Shown: positions 54,326-63,995, counted from the first letter of the stretch. The stretch: 64,000 bases of DNA from Vibrio harveyi NBRC 15634 = ATCC 14126 = KCTC 12724 (GCF_001591145.1 NZ_BCUF01000014.1:43981-107980); one strand, 5' to 3'. Made by a program: numbers and translations. The notes: generated from the sequence alone by a model not told the origin.

Positions 54326-55843
54326 ATGACGGTAATACGCACGCAGGATGTCATCAGCAGTGTTGCTGATGCGCTACAGTATATTTCTTACTACCACCCG
54401 CTAGACTTTGTTCAAGCCCTTGAAAAAGCCTACCACCGTGAAGAGAGCCAGGCGGCAAAAGACGCCATCGCTCAGATCCTAATTAACTCTCGTATGTCGG
54501 CAGAAGGTCATCGACCGATCTGTCAGGATACGGGGATCGTGACTTGTTTCGTGAACATCGGCATGGGCGTCCAGTGGGACTCGACCGATATGACGGTACA
54601 ACAAATGGTGGATGACGGTGTCCGACAGGCTTACACAAACCCAGATAACCCATTGCGTGCCTCGGTTCTTATGGACCCTGCTGGTAAGCGAATCAATACC
54701 AAAGACAACACGCCAGCAGTCGTGCACATTAATATGGTGCCTGGAGACAAAGTTGAAATTCAAATTGCTGCGAAAGGTGGCGGTTCTGAGAACAAAACTA
54801 AGATGGTCATGCTGAACCCGTCAGATGACATAGCAGAATGGGTAGAGAAAACGCTACCAGCTATGGGCGCTGGCTGGTGTCCTCCAGGTATGCTTGGCAT
54901 TGGTATCGGCGGCACTGCAGAAAAAGCAGCGGTACTGGCAAAAGAATCTCTAATGGAACACATCGACATTCAAGAGTTGATTGACCGTGGTCCTCAAAAT
55001 GCGGAAGAAGAGCTTCGTATTGATATCTTCAATCGTGTAAACAAACTTGGCATCGGTGCTCAAGGCTTAGGCGGTTTAACGACAGTTGTTGATGTGAAAA
55101 TCAAAACTGCACCGACTCACGCCGCTTCGAAACCTGTGTGCTTGATCCCGAACTGTGCAGCGACACGCCACGTGCATTTCACTCTTGATGGCAAGGGACC
55201 GGCAGAGCTGACGCCGCCAAAACTGGAAGATTGGCCAGACATTACTTGGGAAGCAGGCGAGAACACACGTCGCGTTAACCTTGATACGGTCACTAAAGAA
55301 GAAGTCCAAGAGTGGAAAACGGGTGAAACCGTTCTGCTGTCTGGCAAAATCCTTACTGGTCGTGATGCGGCACATAAACGTATCCAAGGCATGCTAGAGG
55401 CGGGAGAAGGTCTACCAGAAGGTGTCGATCTTAAGGGTAAGTTCATCTACTACGTTGGTCCGGTTGATGCAGTGGGTGATGAAGTTGTTGGTCCTGCAGG
55501 TCCAACAACCTCCACGCGAATGGATAAGTTTACTGACATGATGCTAGAGCAAACGGGCATTATGGGTATGATAGGTAAAGCCGAGCGTGGTCCAGCTACG
55601 GTTGAGTCAATCAAAAAACACAAAGCCGTTTATCTCATGGCGGTAGGTGGAGCGGCTTACTTGGTTGCGAAGGCGATCAAAAAAGCACGCGTTGTGGCGT
55701 TTGAAGATTTGGGTATGGAAGCAATTTACGAGTTCGAAGTTGAAGACATGCCAGTTACCGTGGCAGTGGACTCAAATGGTGTAAATGCGCACCAAATTGG
55801 TCCAGATACGTGGAAAGTGAAAATCCAAGAGATGGAAGCGTAA
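54326..55843 (+). CDS. Class I fumarate hydratase (iron-sulfur)
   Basis: A 505-residue single-chain fumarase of the FumA/FumB type that interconverts fumarate and malate. An N-terminal alpha domain (RPICQDTGIVTCFVNIG; CPPGMLGIGIGGT; CLIPNCAATRHVHF) carries the cysteines of the catalytic [4Fe-4S], and a C-terminal beta domain has GPTTSTRMDKFTDMMLE. The ATG at 54326 has GAGG six bases upstream; an ATG at 54314 precedes it without a site. The terminator at 55966 ends the transcript. Confidence 0.93.
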   Translation: MTVIRTQDVISSVADALQYISYYHPLDFVQALEKAYHREESQAAKDAIAQILINSRMSAEGHRPICQDTGIVTCFVNIGMGVQWDSTDMTVQQMVDDGVRQAYTNPDNPLRASVLMDPAGKRINTKDNTPAVVHINMVPGDKVEIQIAAKGGGSENKTKMVMLNPSDDIAEWVEKTLPAMGAGWCPPGMLGIGIGGTAEKAAVLAKESLMEHIDIQELIDRGPQNAEEELRIDIFNRVNKLGIGAQGLGGLTTVVDVKIKTAPTHAASKPVCLIPNCAATRHVHFTLDGKGPAELTPPKLEDWPDITWEAGENTRRVNLDTVTKEEVQEWKTGETVLLSGKILTGRDAAHKRIQGMLEAGEGLPEGVDLKGKFIYYVGPVDAVGDEVVGPAGPTTSTRMDKFTDMMLEQTGIMGMIGKAERGPATVESIKKHKAVYLMAVGGAAYLVAKAIKKARVVAFEDLGMEAIYEFEVEDMPVTVAVDSNGVNAHQIGPDTWKVKIQEMEA

Positions 55844-55964
55844 GCCACGAGTTGCTAATTTGTCAGGTCACAAGGTTTGTGTCATGCGGAGTCTGACTCG
55901 GCGAGGCGCAGGCGTCTCAATCGAGAGAATGTGACAAAGTGCTGATTTACCTAGCAAACATTTG

Positions 55965-55997
55965 ACAAAAGTGCAGCGAAAGCTGCACTTTTTGTCT
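55965..55997 (+). terminator. Rho-independent terminator
   Basis: Stem AAAAGTGCAGC/GCTGCACTTTTT, 120 bases past the fumarase stop. Confidence 0.82.
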
Positions 55998-56066
55998 ATA
56001 TAATCAGATATAAACTTATAGGCATAACAAATTTTGCTGTTATGCTGACCATGATTAGGAGACGGC

Positions 56067-56252
56067 ATGCCTCGTTTTATTCAAATTCTACAAATAGTCC
56101 TTGCGGTTGTGATCGGTAGCTTTGTGGGCTACGACTTGATCCTTCACGGCATCAGTATCTTCGATGAAAAATACGTCACCATCACTTGTGTCTTGTGGTT
56201 GATTTTGGAGATTGCACTGTTTGTTATCTACAAGCTTATCGAAGACGATTAG
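56067..56252 (+). CDS. Small two-helix membrane protein
   Basis: A 61-residue, very hydrophobic protein (MPRFIQILQIVLAVVIGSFV and a second helix ITCVLWLILEIALFVIYKLI) with an AGGAGAC ribosome site and its own terminator. Family not recognised; possibly a small membrane-complex subunit or regulatory peptide. Confidence 0.72.
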   Translation: MPRFIQILQIVLAVVIGSFVGYDLILHGISIFDEKYVTITCVLWLILEIALFVIYKLIEDD

Positions 56253-56277
56253 AGTGTAAACTGGTTATCAAGATCCC

Positions 56278-56316
56278 CGAAGCCTCTGAAATTCTCAGAG
56301 GCTTTTGCGTTTTTAA
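56278..56316 (+). terminator. Rho-independent terminator
   Basis: Stem AAGCCTCTGA/TCTCAGAGGCTT followed by Ts with an interruption. Confidence 0.75.
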
Positions 56317-56409
56317 ACGTCAGATTTTGCCGTGAATACTTTGTTCATCTTTGATTAAGGTTGGTAAAATTACACTGCGTAGCAGAAATTGATGAGATAA
56401 ATAAAAAGT

Positions 56410-57786
56410 ATGAAAAGAATAACGCAAGAAGTGAATGACTTTATCAGCCGTGGTATGGACGCCAATGTCCGAATCGCCGTGACTGGGTTATCTCGAGCGG
56501 GGAAAACCGCCTTTATTACTTCTTTAGTCAATCAACTGCTGCACACTGCGACACACGATAATTTGCCACTGCTTAATGCGGCCCGTGATAAGCGCCTGAT
56601 TGGGGCTAAACGTGAACCACACACGAACATGATGGTGCCACGTTTTGCCTATGATGAGGCAATGAGTCAAATTCATGCTACACCTCCCCAATGGCCGGTG
56701 CCGACTCGTGACGTGAGCGAAATTCGTCTTGCACTCAAATATAAACCGAACAAAACCACTAAAAAGCTGCTGAGCAAAACCGCGGTATTGAACGTCGATA
56801 TCATTGACTACCCGGGTGAGTGGCTTCTTGATTTACCTTTGCTTGATATGGATTTTGCAAGCTGGTCTCGTACCCAGTTTGATGCGCTAAAAGGTCAGCG
56901 TCTTGAGCTTGCCAACCCTTGGTTAGAGGCGCTTGATTCTGTGGATTTGAATGCAGAAGCCAGTGAAAAACAGCTTGAGCAGGTTGCTAACGCATACACA
57001 GATTATTTGCATGCTTGTAAAGACTCAGGGCTACACTGGGTGCAACCTGGTCGATTTGTTTTACCGGGTGAACTTGCTGGTGCGCCAGTGCTGCAGTTTT
57101 TCCCGTGTCGAGTTGAGGAAGGGGTTAAGCCTTCTAAAGGCAGCAACCTCGCGATGCTAGAAGCGCGTTACCATGAATACCAGCAAAAGGTCGTGAAAGC
57201 GTTTTACAAACATCATTTTGCTACTTTCGATCGACAGATCGTACTGGTCGACTGCTTGCAGCCACTTAATGCGGGTGATGAAGCTTTTTATGATATGCGC
57301 CAAGCGCTTGAACAGATCATGCATAGCTTCCGGTATGGGCGCAGTAGCTTCTTGCGTCGTTTGTTCTCACCAAAGATCGACAGAGTTCTGTTTGCTGCGA
57401 CGAAAGCGGATCACGTGACCCCAGATCAGCACCCTCACTTAGTGTCATTGTTACAGCAAATGGTCCACCCAGCATGGCAAACCGCAGCGTACGAGAACAT
57501 TGAAATGAGCTGCATGAGCATTGCGTCGATTCAAGCGACCATGTCAGGGTTTATTGCCTCCGGAGATAAAACCGTCCCCGCGCTGCAAGGCACGACGTTA
57601 AAAGGGGAGCCAATGACGATGTTCCCGGGAGAAGTCCCTAAGAAGCTGCCGAATACCGCTTATTGGCAAAACAGTGGCTTTGATTTTACTTCTTTCCGTC
57701 CAATGCCTTCAGAAACGGATGAGCCGATGAAACACATTCGCCTAGACAAAGCATTGGAATACCTATTGGGAGACAAATTGAAATGA
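56410..57786 (+). CDS. ycjX: YcjX-family (DUF463) GTPase-like protein
   Basis: A 458-residue protein with a P-loop ([20 protein letters not shown], about residues 25-44) and the rest of the DUF463 signature ([17 protein letters not shown] as the switch-like segment; [17 protein letters not shown] as an NKXD-like region). It is stress-associated in Enterobacteria, where ycjX-ycjF follow the phage-shock genes; here no psp genes are adjacent. It overlaps ycjF by four bases. Confidence 0.92.
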   Translation: MKRITQEVNDFISRGMDANVRIAVTGLSRAGKTAFITSLVNQLLHTATHDNLPLLNAARDKRLIGAKREPHTNMMVPRFAYDEAMSQIHATPPQWPVPTRDVSEIRLALKYKPNKTTKKLLSKTAVLNVDIIDYPGEWLLDLPLLDMDFASWSRTQFDALKGQRLELANPWLEALDSVDLNAEASEKQLEQVANAYTDYLHACKDSGLHWVQPGRFVLPGELAGAPVLQFFPCRVEEGVKPSKGSNLAMLEARYHEYQQKVVKAFYKHHFATFDRQIVLVDCLQPLNAGDEAFYDMRQALEQIMHSFRYGRSSFLRRLFSPKIDRVLFAATKADHVTPDQHPHLVSLLQQMVHPAWQTAAYENIEMSCMSIASIQATMSGFIASGDKTVPALQGTTLKGEPMTMFPGEVPKKLPNTAYWQNSGFDFTSFRPMPSETDEPMKHIRLDKALEYLLGDKLK

Positions 57787-58823
57787 GTGAACTAAAACAA
57801 AAACAAGTCTTCTCAGAAAAAGTGATGCAAAGTGATCAAGAGAGTGTTTCTCCTGAGTTGACGGCTCAAAAGACGTTTTCAGAAAAAGAAACCTTCGTAC
57901 CTGTGGCGATTGAAGAGCAACAGGATGAAACAGAACAAGAGTTACAGCTTGAACATGTCATTCGCCCGAGAGTGGGTCGCAAATGGCTGACAACGGGGCT
58001 CTTTGCAACCTTTGCCGGTTTAGTTGGTTGGCAGGCGGTCGATTCTGTCGTTACCGCAGTACAAACTGCTGATTGGCTTGCTCTTGGCTGGGCTGGCTTT
58101 ATCACCACTATCGCTTCTTTTGGTTTGGGTGCACTAGGCAAAGAGCTATGGAAGCTGCGTAAACTTCGCAATCATTTTAGTGTGCAGGAAGAAAGCGAAG
58201 GGCTTATTGATAGCCAAAGCGTCGGTAAGGGCAAAGCCTTTTGTGAAAAAGTGGCGGAGCAAAGCGGCGTGTTGGCAGAAAACCCGGGGTTTGATCGTTG
58301 GAAAAACAGCGTAAACCCAGCTCATAGTGATGCCGAAATTCTAGACATGTATGATTCCATGGTCGTGAGTCAGCAAGATAAGCTCGCAACCAAAATTGTT
58401 TCGCAACATGCAACTGAATCTGCCGCGTTGGTGGCTGTGAGCCCATTAGCAGCCGCTGATATGTTGCTGGTGGCATGGCGTAACTTCAAAATGATCGATA
58501 ATCTTTCGAAGGTGTATGGCGTTGAGCTGGGGTATGCTTCACGCATCAAACTGCTACGTGCAGTGTTCGTTAACATGGCAGCAGCAGGTGCCAGTGAGCT
58601 CGCGATTGATGCCAGTATGGATCTGATGTCGATGGATTTAGCTGGAAAAGTCTCTGCGCGAGCAGGGCAGGGTTTGGGTGTGGGTATTTTGACTGCGCGC
58701 CTAGGGCTCAAATCGATGGCACTGCTTCGTCCATTACCTTGGTATCCGGAGCGTCAGGTGAAACTAGGTGCGATTCGCAAAGAAGTGGTGGCGAAAGTTG
58801 CATCAATCACGATGAAACCGTAA
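57783..58823 (+). CDS. ycjF: YcjF-family inner-membrane protein (DUF697)
   Basis: A 346-residue protein with an acidic N-terminal cytoplasmic part (1-65), two membrane helices (about 70-92 and 97-120) and a C-terminal DUF697 domain containing [20 protein letters not shown]. It is the usual partner of YcjX, translated from an overlapping start (ATGA). The function is unclear beyond an envelope-stress association. Confidence 0.9.
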   Translation: MSELKQKQVFSEKVMQSDQESVSPELTAQKTFSEKETFVPVAIEEQQDETEQELQLEHVIRPRVGRKWLTTGLFATFAGLVGWQAVDSVVTAVQTADWLALGWAGFITTIASFGLGALGKELWKLRKLRNHFSVQEESEGLIDSQSVGKGKAFCEKVAEQSGVLAENPGFDRWKNSVNPAHSDAEILDMYDSMVVSQQDKLATKIVSQHATESAALVAVSPLAAADMLLVAWRNFKMIDNLSKVYGVELGYASRIKLLRAVFVNMAAAGASELAIDASMDLMSMDLAGKVSARAGQGLGVGILTARLGLKSMALLRPLPWYPERQVKLGAIRKEVVAKVASITMKP

Positions 58824-58923
58824 TCAATGTCACCTTTGACGGTGAGGATTACTTGACGCCATTCCAAGCTTGGTAGAAACTACTGTCAACTTTTCCTGAC
58901 AGTTGTGATTTGGGATATTTTCA

Positions 58924-60468
58924 GTGCGTCTTGAAGTCTTTTGTGAAGATAGACTCGGTCTTACCCGAGAACTGCTCGATATTTTAGCGTCTAAAAGCAT
59001 CGATTTACGTGGTATCGAAATTGATATTAGTGGCATCATTTACCTAAACTGCCCTGATATTGATTTTGATACCTTTAGCGAACTAATGGCAGAAATCCGC
59101 CGTATACCGGGGGTCAAAGACGTACGTAAAATCCAATTTATGCCAATGGAGCGCCACAATACTGAGTTGCTCTCTTTGGTAGATAATCTTCCAGATCCTG
59201 TCTTTGCCATCGACCTCAAAGGTGCGGTAGATATGGCGAACATGTCAGCATTGTCTCTACTTGGTCAGCACAAACAAGATGTGATTGGCACTCAAATCGG
59301 AGTTTTGTTACCGAGTGTTCGTTTTTCTCGTTGGTCGGAAGGCGTTAATGCCCGCACTCGTGAAAGCTTAGTGATTGATGGTTTGGACTACATTCTTGAG
59401 TTGATGCCTGTCTACATTAAAGACGAAGCGCAAAACTCAACTCTTGCTAGTACGTTGATGACTATTCGCTCTAGCCAGCAAGGTGTGCAGATAGAAGAAA
59501 CTCTGCCATTGCATAACCAGTTAGGATTCGAGCATTTTGTTGGTTTATCGAATCGCCATAAGGCGTTGATGAACCAAGCGAAAAAACTGTCAGTGCTTGA
59601 CCAACCCCTATTGATTGAGGGTGAAACTGGTACTGGCAAAGAAATGCTGGCAAAAGCATGTCATAGCCGATCTGGACGCGCGAGCAAGCCATTTATGGTG
59701 CTGAGTTGTGCGTCGATGCCGGACGATGTTGCGGAGACCGAGTTATTTGGTCATGCACCTGGCTCGTTTAATCATGAGCAAGGGCATAAAGGTATTTTTG
59801 AGCAAGCCAACGGCGGCACCGTTTTTCTCGATGAGATAGGCGAGATGAGTGCGCACTTGCAAATCAAACTACTTCGCTTTTTACAAGATGGAAACTTCCG
59901 TCGTGTTGGTGCAGAAGATGAGATGCATGTTGATGTGCGTATTATTGCCTCAACCAAGCACAACCTAGCCGAACTTGCCGAAGCAGGTAAGTTCCGTGAA
60001 GATTTGTATTATCGTCTCAACGTTCTAACGTTGAACATCCCGCCGCTGCGTAAACGCTCGAACGATGTTGCACCATTGCTGGATTTGTTTGTCACAAAAC
60101 ATGCTCAGCAGCTTGGTATCGATAAACCAGAACTCGATGATGAACTTGTTGATGCGCTAGCAAATTACCAGTGGCCCGGTAACATGCGTCAGTTAGATAA
60201 CATGGTGCTTCGCGCGCTGACTGAGATGGAAGGTCATTTGCTAAAAGCGGATAACTTTAATCTGCCTCAACCGCAAGCAATGGGCGGAGGTAGCGCAACC
60301 TTGAACCTTGATGGATCATTGGATGAGATCATGCGTGATTACGAATCGCAGATTTTAGAGCGTTTGTATCAATCTTTCCCATCAAGCCGTAAGCTTGCCA
60401 AGCGATTGAATGTCTCTCATACCTCTATCGCGAACAAGTTGCGTGATTATGGTATTCGTAAAAGCTAG
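58924..60468 (+). CDS. tyrR: Transcriptional regulator TyrR
   Basis: A 514-residue regulator of aromatic amino acid metabolism and uptake. It begins at GTG with MRLEVFCEDRLGLTRELLDI, the same start as E. coli TyrR. An ACT domain (1-75) and PAS domain (about 78-190) precede a sigma-54-type AAA+ domain (Walker A GETGTGKE). The GAFTGA loop is replaced by GHAPGSFN, as expected for a regulator that does not use sigma-54. The C-terminal helix-turn-helix is SSRKLAKRLNVSHTSIANKL. An 18-base tandem duplication sits across its stop codon. Confidence 0.95.
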   Translation: MRLEVFCEDRLGLTRELLDILASKSIDLRGIEIDISGIIYLNCPDIDFDTFSELMAEIRRIPGVKDVRKIQFMPMERHNTELLSLVDNLPDPVFAIDLKGAVDMANMSALSLLGQHKQDVIGTQIGVLLPSVRFSRWSEGVNARTRESLVIDGLDYILELMPVYIKDEAQNSTLASTLMTIRSSQQGVQIEETLPLHNQLGFEHFVGLSNRHKALMNQAKKLSVLDQPLLIEGETGTGKEMLAKACHSRSGRASKPFMVLSCASMPDDVAETELFGHAPGSFNHEQGHKGIFEQANGGTVFLDEIGEMSAHLQIKLLRFLQDGNFRRVGAEDEMHVDVRIIASTKHNLAELAEAGKFREDLYYRLNVLTLNIPPLRKRSNDVAPLLDLFVTKHAQQLGIDKPELDDELVDALANYQWPGNMRQLDNMVLRALTEMEGHLLKADNFNLPQPQAMGGGSATLNLDGSLDEIMRDYESQILERLYQSFPSSRKLAKRLNVSHTSIANKLRDYGIRKS

Positions 60469-60486
60469 GGTATTCGTACAAACTGG
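60451..60486 (+). repeat. Tandem 18-base duplication across the tyrR stop codon
   Basis: GGTATTCGTAAAAGCTAG at 60451-60468 is followed directly by GGTATTCGTACAAACTGG at 60469-60486, 15 of 18 identical. A third degenerate unit may follow (GCTATCCG). Confidence 0.8.
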
Positions 60487-60532
60487 GCTATCCGAAAATT
60501 AATCCGAAATTAAATGGAAGTTGTCATTCGTA

Positions 60533-61117
60533 ATGGAAGATAAAAGCTCCTCAATCGCCGTTCACAAGTTGGACGGCGACTTGCTTCTACGTACCGCAGA
60601 AATTGGTGATGCCGATATGATTGCGGCGTATTTTCAGACAAACCGAGAGTATTTAGCGCCTTTTGAACCAAAACGTGAAGAGGCATTTTACTCTGTCAAC
60701 GGCTGGCTACAAAAGTTGATAAAACTGAACGAGCTGCATAGATTGGGGTTGGGCTACTACTGCCTACTCGTTCACGCTGAATCAGGTAAAATGCTCGGGA
60801 CGCTCTCTTTCAGTAACCTGACCCGTTTCCCATTTTATGCCTGTAATGTGGGTTACTCTCTTGCTGAAGATGCGCAAGGAAATGGCTATATGCGCCGCGC
60901 GTTGAAAATGGCATGCGACTATATGTTTGATGTACAAAAGTTACATCGCATTCAAGCTGGCTACATGCCACATAACACGCGAAGTGAAGCTGTTTTGCAA
61001 CATGTCGGATTTGAAAGAGAAGGTTACGCAAAGGATTATTTGTTGATCAACGGTGAGTGGCAAGATCATGTGCTGACATCGCTGACTAACCCGAATTGGA
61101 ATGCAGAGGCTCGATAG
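60533..61117 (+). CDS. RimJ-like GNAT acetyltransferase
   Basis: A 194-residue GNAT enzyme resembling RimJ, which acetylates the N-terminus of ribosomal protein S5: LRTAEIGDADMIAAYFQTNREYLAPFEP near the start, then VGYSLAEDAQGNGYMRRALK (acetyl-CoA site) and ENAR-like HNTRSEAVLQHVGFEREGYA. The ATG at 60533 is used; TTG at 60521 lies upstream. It directly abuts the next gene (ATG after the stop), so the two are coupled. Target specificity is inferred. Confidence 0.85.
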   Translation: MEDKSSSIAVHKLDGDLLLRTAEIGDADMIAAYFQTNREYLAPFEPKREEAFYSVNGWLQKLIKLNELHRLGLGYYCLLVHAESGKMLGTLSFSNLTRFPFYACNVGYSLAEDAQGNGYMRRALKMACDYMFDVQKLHRIQAGYMPHNTRSEAVLQHVGFEREGYAKDYLLINGEWQDHVLTSLTNPNWNAEAR

Positions 61118-61705
61118 ATGGAAAGGCTGGAAAAGCAGTTAGCACTTTTGATAGAACTAGACCAACTTAAAAGCGTACTTCGACGCACTCGAGTAAAAAG
61201 CGCTGATGGACGTCTGGAAAATAGCGGCGAGCACAGCTGGCACGTTGCGCTAATGGCCGTTTTAATGCAAGAGCACGCTAATGCTCCAGTTGATATTACG
61301 CGTGTGATGAAAATGCTGCTTATTCATGATGTGGTAGAGATCGACGCGGGCGATACCTTTGTTTATGATGTTGCAGCGTCTAAAGAGCAAGAAGAGAAAG
61401 AGTTCAGAGCGGCTCAGCGTTTGTTTGGTATGTTACCAAGCGATCAAGGTGAAGAACTGCTCGCTCTGTGGCATGAATTTGAAGCCGCGCAAAGTAATGA
61501 TGCTAAATACGCTAAGGCGTTAGACCGCCTTATTCCAATGTTGCTCAACTACCACAATGATGGTCAAAGTTGGAAAGAAAATGGGGTGACGCGAGAGCAA
61601 GCGTTAACCATCAATAAAAGAATTGAATTTGGCTCTGTCACATTATGGGACAAGGCTAAAGAACTGATTGAAGATGCCACCGAGAACGGTTGGTTGAAGT
61701 CGTAA
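61118..61705 (+). CDS. HD-domain hydrolase (YfbR/HDDC2-like)
   Basis: A 195-residue protein of the HD_3 family. The metal ligands are in ENSGEHSWHVALMAVLMQEH and LLIHDVVEIDAGDTF. Relatives are 5'-deoxynucleotidases that dephosphorylate nucleoside monophosphates. It lies between the RimJ-like and DUF2947 genes in one direction with gaps of 0 and 13 bases. Confidence 0.87.
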   Translation: MERLEKQLALLIELDQLKSVLRRTRVKSADGRLENSGEHSWHVALMAVLMQEHANAPVDITRVMKMLLIHDVVEIDAGDTFVYDVAASKEQEEKEFRAAQRLFGMLPSDQGEELLALWHEFEAAQSNDAKYAKALDRLIPMLLNYHNDGQSWKENGVTREQALTINKRIEFGSVTLWDKAKELIEDATENGWLKS

Positions 61706-61718
61706 GAAAGGAGACTGA

Positions 61719-62192
61719 ATGTCTTATTTGCCTTTGGATGAATACCAAAGAAAATGGATTTTTACTCACCAGTCAATGCCAGTGCCGGAAGAAGACCTAG
61801 AGTTTATCAAGCCAATGAGTCAAGCTCGCGCCGCGCAGTTCTGGAAAGAGAACATCAGTGCGCAAAGCCCTGATGCAGATCGTTTGAGCTCATCAGACTG
61901 GCCAATGAAAGAGTCTAACTGGTCACAAGAAGTCGATTGGATGGCTACTTGGGAAGCTGATGAACCTGAACTTCCAGAAGAAGTGGCGACGTTTATTGAC
62001 TGGCAAGATGATGTAACCGTGTACTTTTGCTATGAGAAATACAACGTGATTGAGACGAAGTGGTCAACGTTTAAAAAACACTGGAAGAATTTCTTGTTCT
62101 ACGACGATGGTCCGATTTTGATTGGTCGTCGCCGCGCTCAAGCTCTGTGGTTTGACTCCAAAGGAAACGTCAAGCTAGGAGAGCGCCACTAG
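61719..62192 (+). CDS. DUF2947 family protein
   Basis: A 157-residue, Trp/Asp/Glu-rich cytoplasmic protein (LDEYQRKWIFTHQSMPVPEE; WKNFLFYDDGPILIGRRRAQ) with an AAGGAGA ribosome site. It resembles the Vibrio DUF2947 family, whose function is unknown. It is the last core gene before the integron integrase and is convergent with it. Confidence 0.8.
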   Translation: MSYLPLDEYQRKWIFTHQSMPVPEEDLEFIKPMSQARAAQFWKENISAQSPDADRLSSSDWPMKESNWSQEVDWMATWEADEPELPEEVATFIDWQDDVTVYFCYEKYNVIETKWSTFKKHWKNFLFYDDGPILIGRRRAQALWFDSKGNVKLGERH

Positions 62193-62215
62193 CACGACTT
62201 TCGCGCATAAATGGC

Positions 62216-62254
62216 TAAAGCCACCGATGTTTTACTCGGTGGCTTTTGTTTTTT
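62216..62254. terminator. Terminator between the DUF2947 gene and intIA
   Basis: Stem AGCCACCGA/TCGGTGGCT followed by TTTTGTTTTTT on the + strand; it also borders the intIA stop. Confidence 0.85.
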
Positions 62255-63215
62255 ATAGGCTCGATAAAGGGCTCAATACGCCGCCAGCACCTCGCTCGAT
62301 TACATGCGTGTATATTTGTGTGGTTTTTACATCGGAATGCCCAAGCTGTTCCTGAACCGTGCGTATATCTGCACCGGACTCGAGTAAGTGCGTCGCAAAG
62401 CTGTGTCTGAGCGTGTGGCAAGTGACTGACTTTTCTATGCTTGCATCTTTTGCGGCTCGCTTCACTGCTCTTTGTATCGCGCTTTCATTGATATGGTGAC
62501 GCCTAAGCTCTCCTGTTTCGTTGTCGACATTTAACTTGGTGGAAGGGAAGAGGAAGTGCCAATTAAAATCTAGCTCGGCTCCAGGATATTTTCGACTTAA
62601 GCCATCGGCTATATTTACACCCGCATAACCTGCCACATGACGATCTTTTTGGTAATAATCTCTTGCTAAGTTTACTTGTGCTTTTAATGGTTCATGTAAC
62701 TCTTTTGCCAGTGTCACTGTCCGGTTCTTGCCCCCCTTTCCTTGCCAAACTCTGATTGCTCCATAATCGTAATCGATATCTTGAATCCGCAATCGGAGAC
62801 ATTCCATGACTCGAAGCCCTGAACCATATAACAATTGAATATGGAGTTTATATCGTGGATCAATATGTCGAACAAAGCGGCGTACTTCATTCCTTGTTAA
62901 CACCACTGGCAATTTCATTTCAGCCACTGACTTTTGAAATCGCATGTTTAATGAAAGTGGCATTTGAAAGTATTCACGGTATAAAAAAGAGATAGCATTT
63001 AATGCGAGAGCCTGCGTTTTTACTGCCACTTTTTCTCCAATCGCGAGGTGGCTAAGAAAGCCTTCAACATCATCTTCAGAAAGTTTCGAAGGGTGGGCTA
63101 GCTGGTGGAAATGTATGTATCGCTTTATCCAAAATAGGTAGGCTTCTATGGTCTTCTTGGCATAGTGACGTGAGATCATATGCTCTTTCACGCTGAGTAA
63201 AAACTGACTTTTCAT
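62253..63215 (-). CDS. intIA: Integron integrase, chromosomal IntIA (VchIntIA-like)
   Basis: A 320-residue tyrosine recombinase that inserts and excises gene cassettes at attI/attC sites. The catalytic set is R135 (LLYGSGLRVMECLRL), K160, H267, R270 (CHTLRHSFATHL), H293 (QLGHSDVKTTQ) and Y302. The extra segment near 190-225 (ADGLSRKYPGAELDFNWHFL) is the additional domain specific to integron integrases. The frame is intact. It faces away from the cassette array, with a LexA-like box just upstream, as in SOS-controlled V. cholerae intIA. Confidence 0.97.
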   Translation of the reverse strand: MKSQFLLSVKEHMISRHYAKKTIEAYLFWIKRYIHFHQLAHPSKLSEDDVEGFLSHLAIGEKVAVKTQALALNAISFLYREYFQMPLSLNMRFQKSVAEMKLPVVLTRNEVRRFVRHIDPRYKLHIQLLYGSGLRVMECLRLRIQDIDYDYGAIRVWQGKGGKNRTVTLAKELHEPLKAQVNLARDYYQKDRHVAGYAGVNIADGLSRKYPGAELDFNWHFLFPSTKLNVDNETGELRRHHINESAIQRAVKRAAKDASIEKSVTCHTLRHSFATHLLESGADIRTVQEQLGHSDVKTTQIYTHVIERGAGGVLSPLSSL

Positions 63216-63228
63216 TGTTTAATTTTAA

Positions 63229-63244
63229 CTGGTTATTTATACAG
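63229..63244 (-). promoter_or_regulatory. LexA-like box upstream of intIA
   Basis: CTGG-TTATTTAT-ACAG differs by one base from the LexA consensus CTGT-N8-ACAG and sits 13 bases before the integrase start codon. SOS control of intIA is known in V. cholerae; here it is inferred. Confidence 0.7.
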
Positions 63245-63437
63245 GTCTCTTAAATTAGCGTGCTTAAACGAATTAGGCACGCCTGCGCAGTCTAATTGCG
63301 TGGTTGAGCACACAGATTCATACTGATTTTCTATTTGTTTCATGCAGATAAGTGCTAGCATGCATACTTTCTTTTGCATGAAAGAAGGCGGTAGCGTGCC
63401 TGAAAGATGGCTTAAAGCCGTATAGAAAGCGTTATGC
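63245..63437. other. Candidate attI recombination region
   Basis: It lies between intIA and the first cassette. It contains GCATGAAAGAAGGC (63376-63389) and GCCTGAAAGATGGC (63398-63411), 12 of 14 identical with a 22-base period, positioned like the integrase-binding direct repeats of other attI sites. A GTTATGC at 63431-63437 is a candidate crossover core. Exact limits cannot be set by eye. Confidence 0.6.
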
Positions 63438-63460
63438 CTTTTCCCCTAGAATTGAACTTA

Positions 63461-63469
63461 TGGTATGAT
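63461..63469 (+). promoter_or_regulatory. Extended -10 promoter candidate of the first cassette
   Basis: TGGTATGAT resembles an extended -10 element (TGnTATAAT) 35 bases before the cassette start codon; no good -35 is visible, as is usual for such promoters. Confidence 0.4.
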
Positions 63470-63503
63470 GTTCTGGTTTTCGGTTTTCTTGGAGCTTTAG
63501 ATA

Positions 63504-63995
63504 ATGTCATTTGGTGTTGGTATCTTTTGGGTGTTGTGTGGGATTGTTTCGGCAGCATCAGCTAGTAATAAAGGACGTAGTGGTTTTAGCTGGTTTATTC
63601 TTGGTTTATTGTTGGGACCAATTGGTGTTGTATTATCGCTTGTCGTCAGCAAGCAAACAGAAGTTATTGAAGAAAAAGCAATACAATCGGGTACCCAAAA
63701 AAAGTGTAAGTATTGTGCGGAATTAATTAAACCTGAAGCAAAATTGTGCAAGCACTGCGGTAAAGAGCAGGAAATTGAAGTTTCCGATGTAATTGCATCA
63801 CATGGTAGTTCATCAGAGCATCGAGTATTTCAAGACGCAATCTATAACGATGACCTTGGACTTATTAATGAAATGCTCAATGCTGGGTTTAACGTTGAGT
63901 CATGTGATTTGCCTATTTCGCACGTGGAATATGCAAGACTTCACAATAAAGCAAAAGTTCTTCAAGTCCTAGAAAATACGCAAGTACAGGCATAA
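63504..63995 (+). CDS. First integron cassette gene: membrane-anchored zinc-ribbon protein
   Basis: A 163-residue protein with two hydrophobic helices (about 3-21 and 28-48), a zinc-ribbon (CKYCAELIKPEAKLCKHCGK, about 68-87) and an ankyrin-like C-terminal segment (VFQDAIYNDDLGLINEMLNA). The start has TTGGAG nine bases upstream. The stop codon TAA is part of the attC start that follows. The AT-rich composition is lower in GC than neighbouring core genes. Proteins with this zinc-ribbon wording are common in integrons and phages; the function is unknown. Confidence 0.85.
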   Translation: MSFGVGIFWVLCGIVSAASASNKGRSGFSWFILGLLLGPIGVVLSLVVSKQTEVIEEKAIQSGTQKKCKYCAELIKPEAKLCKHCGKEQEIEVSDVIASHGSSSEHRVFQDAIYNDDLGLINEMLNAGFNVESCDLPISHVEYARLHNKAKVLQVLENTQVQA

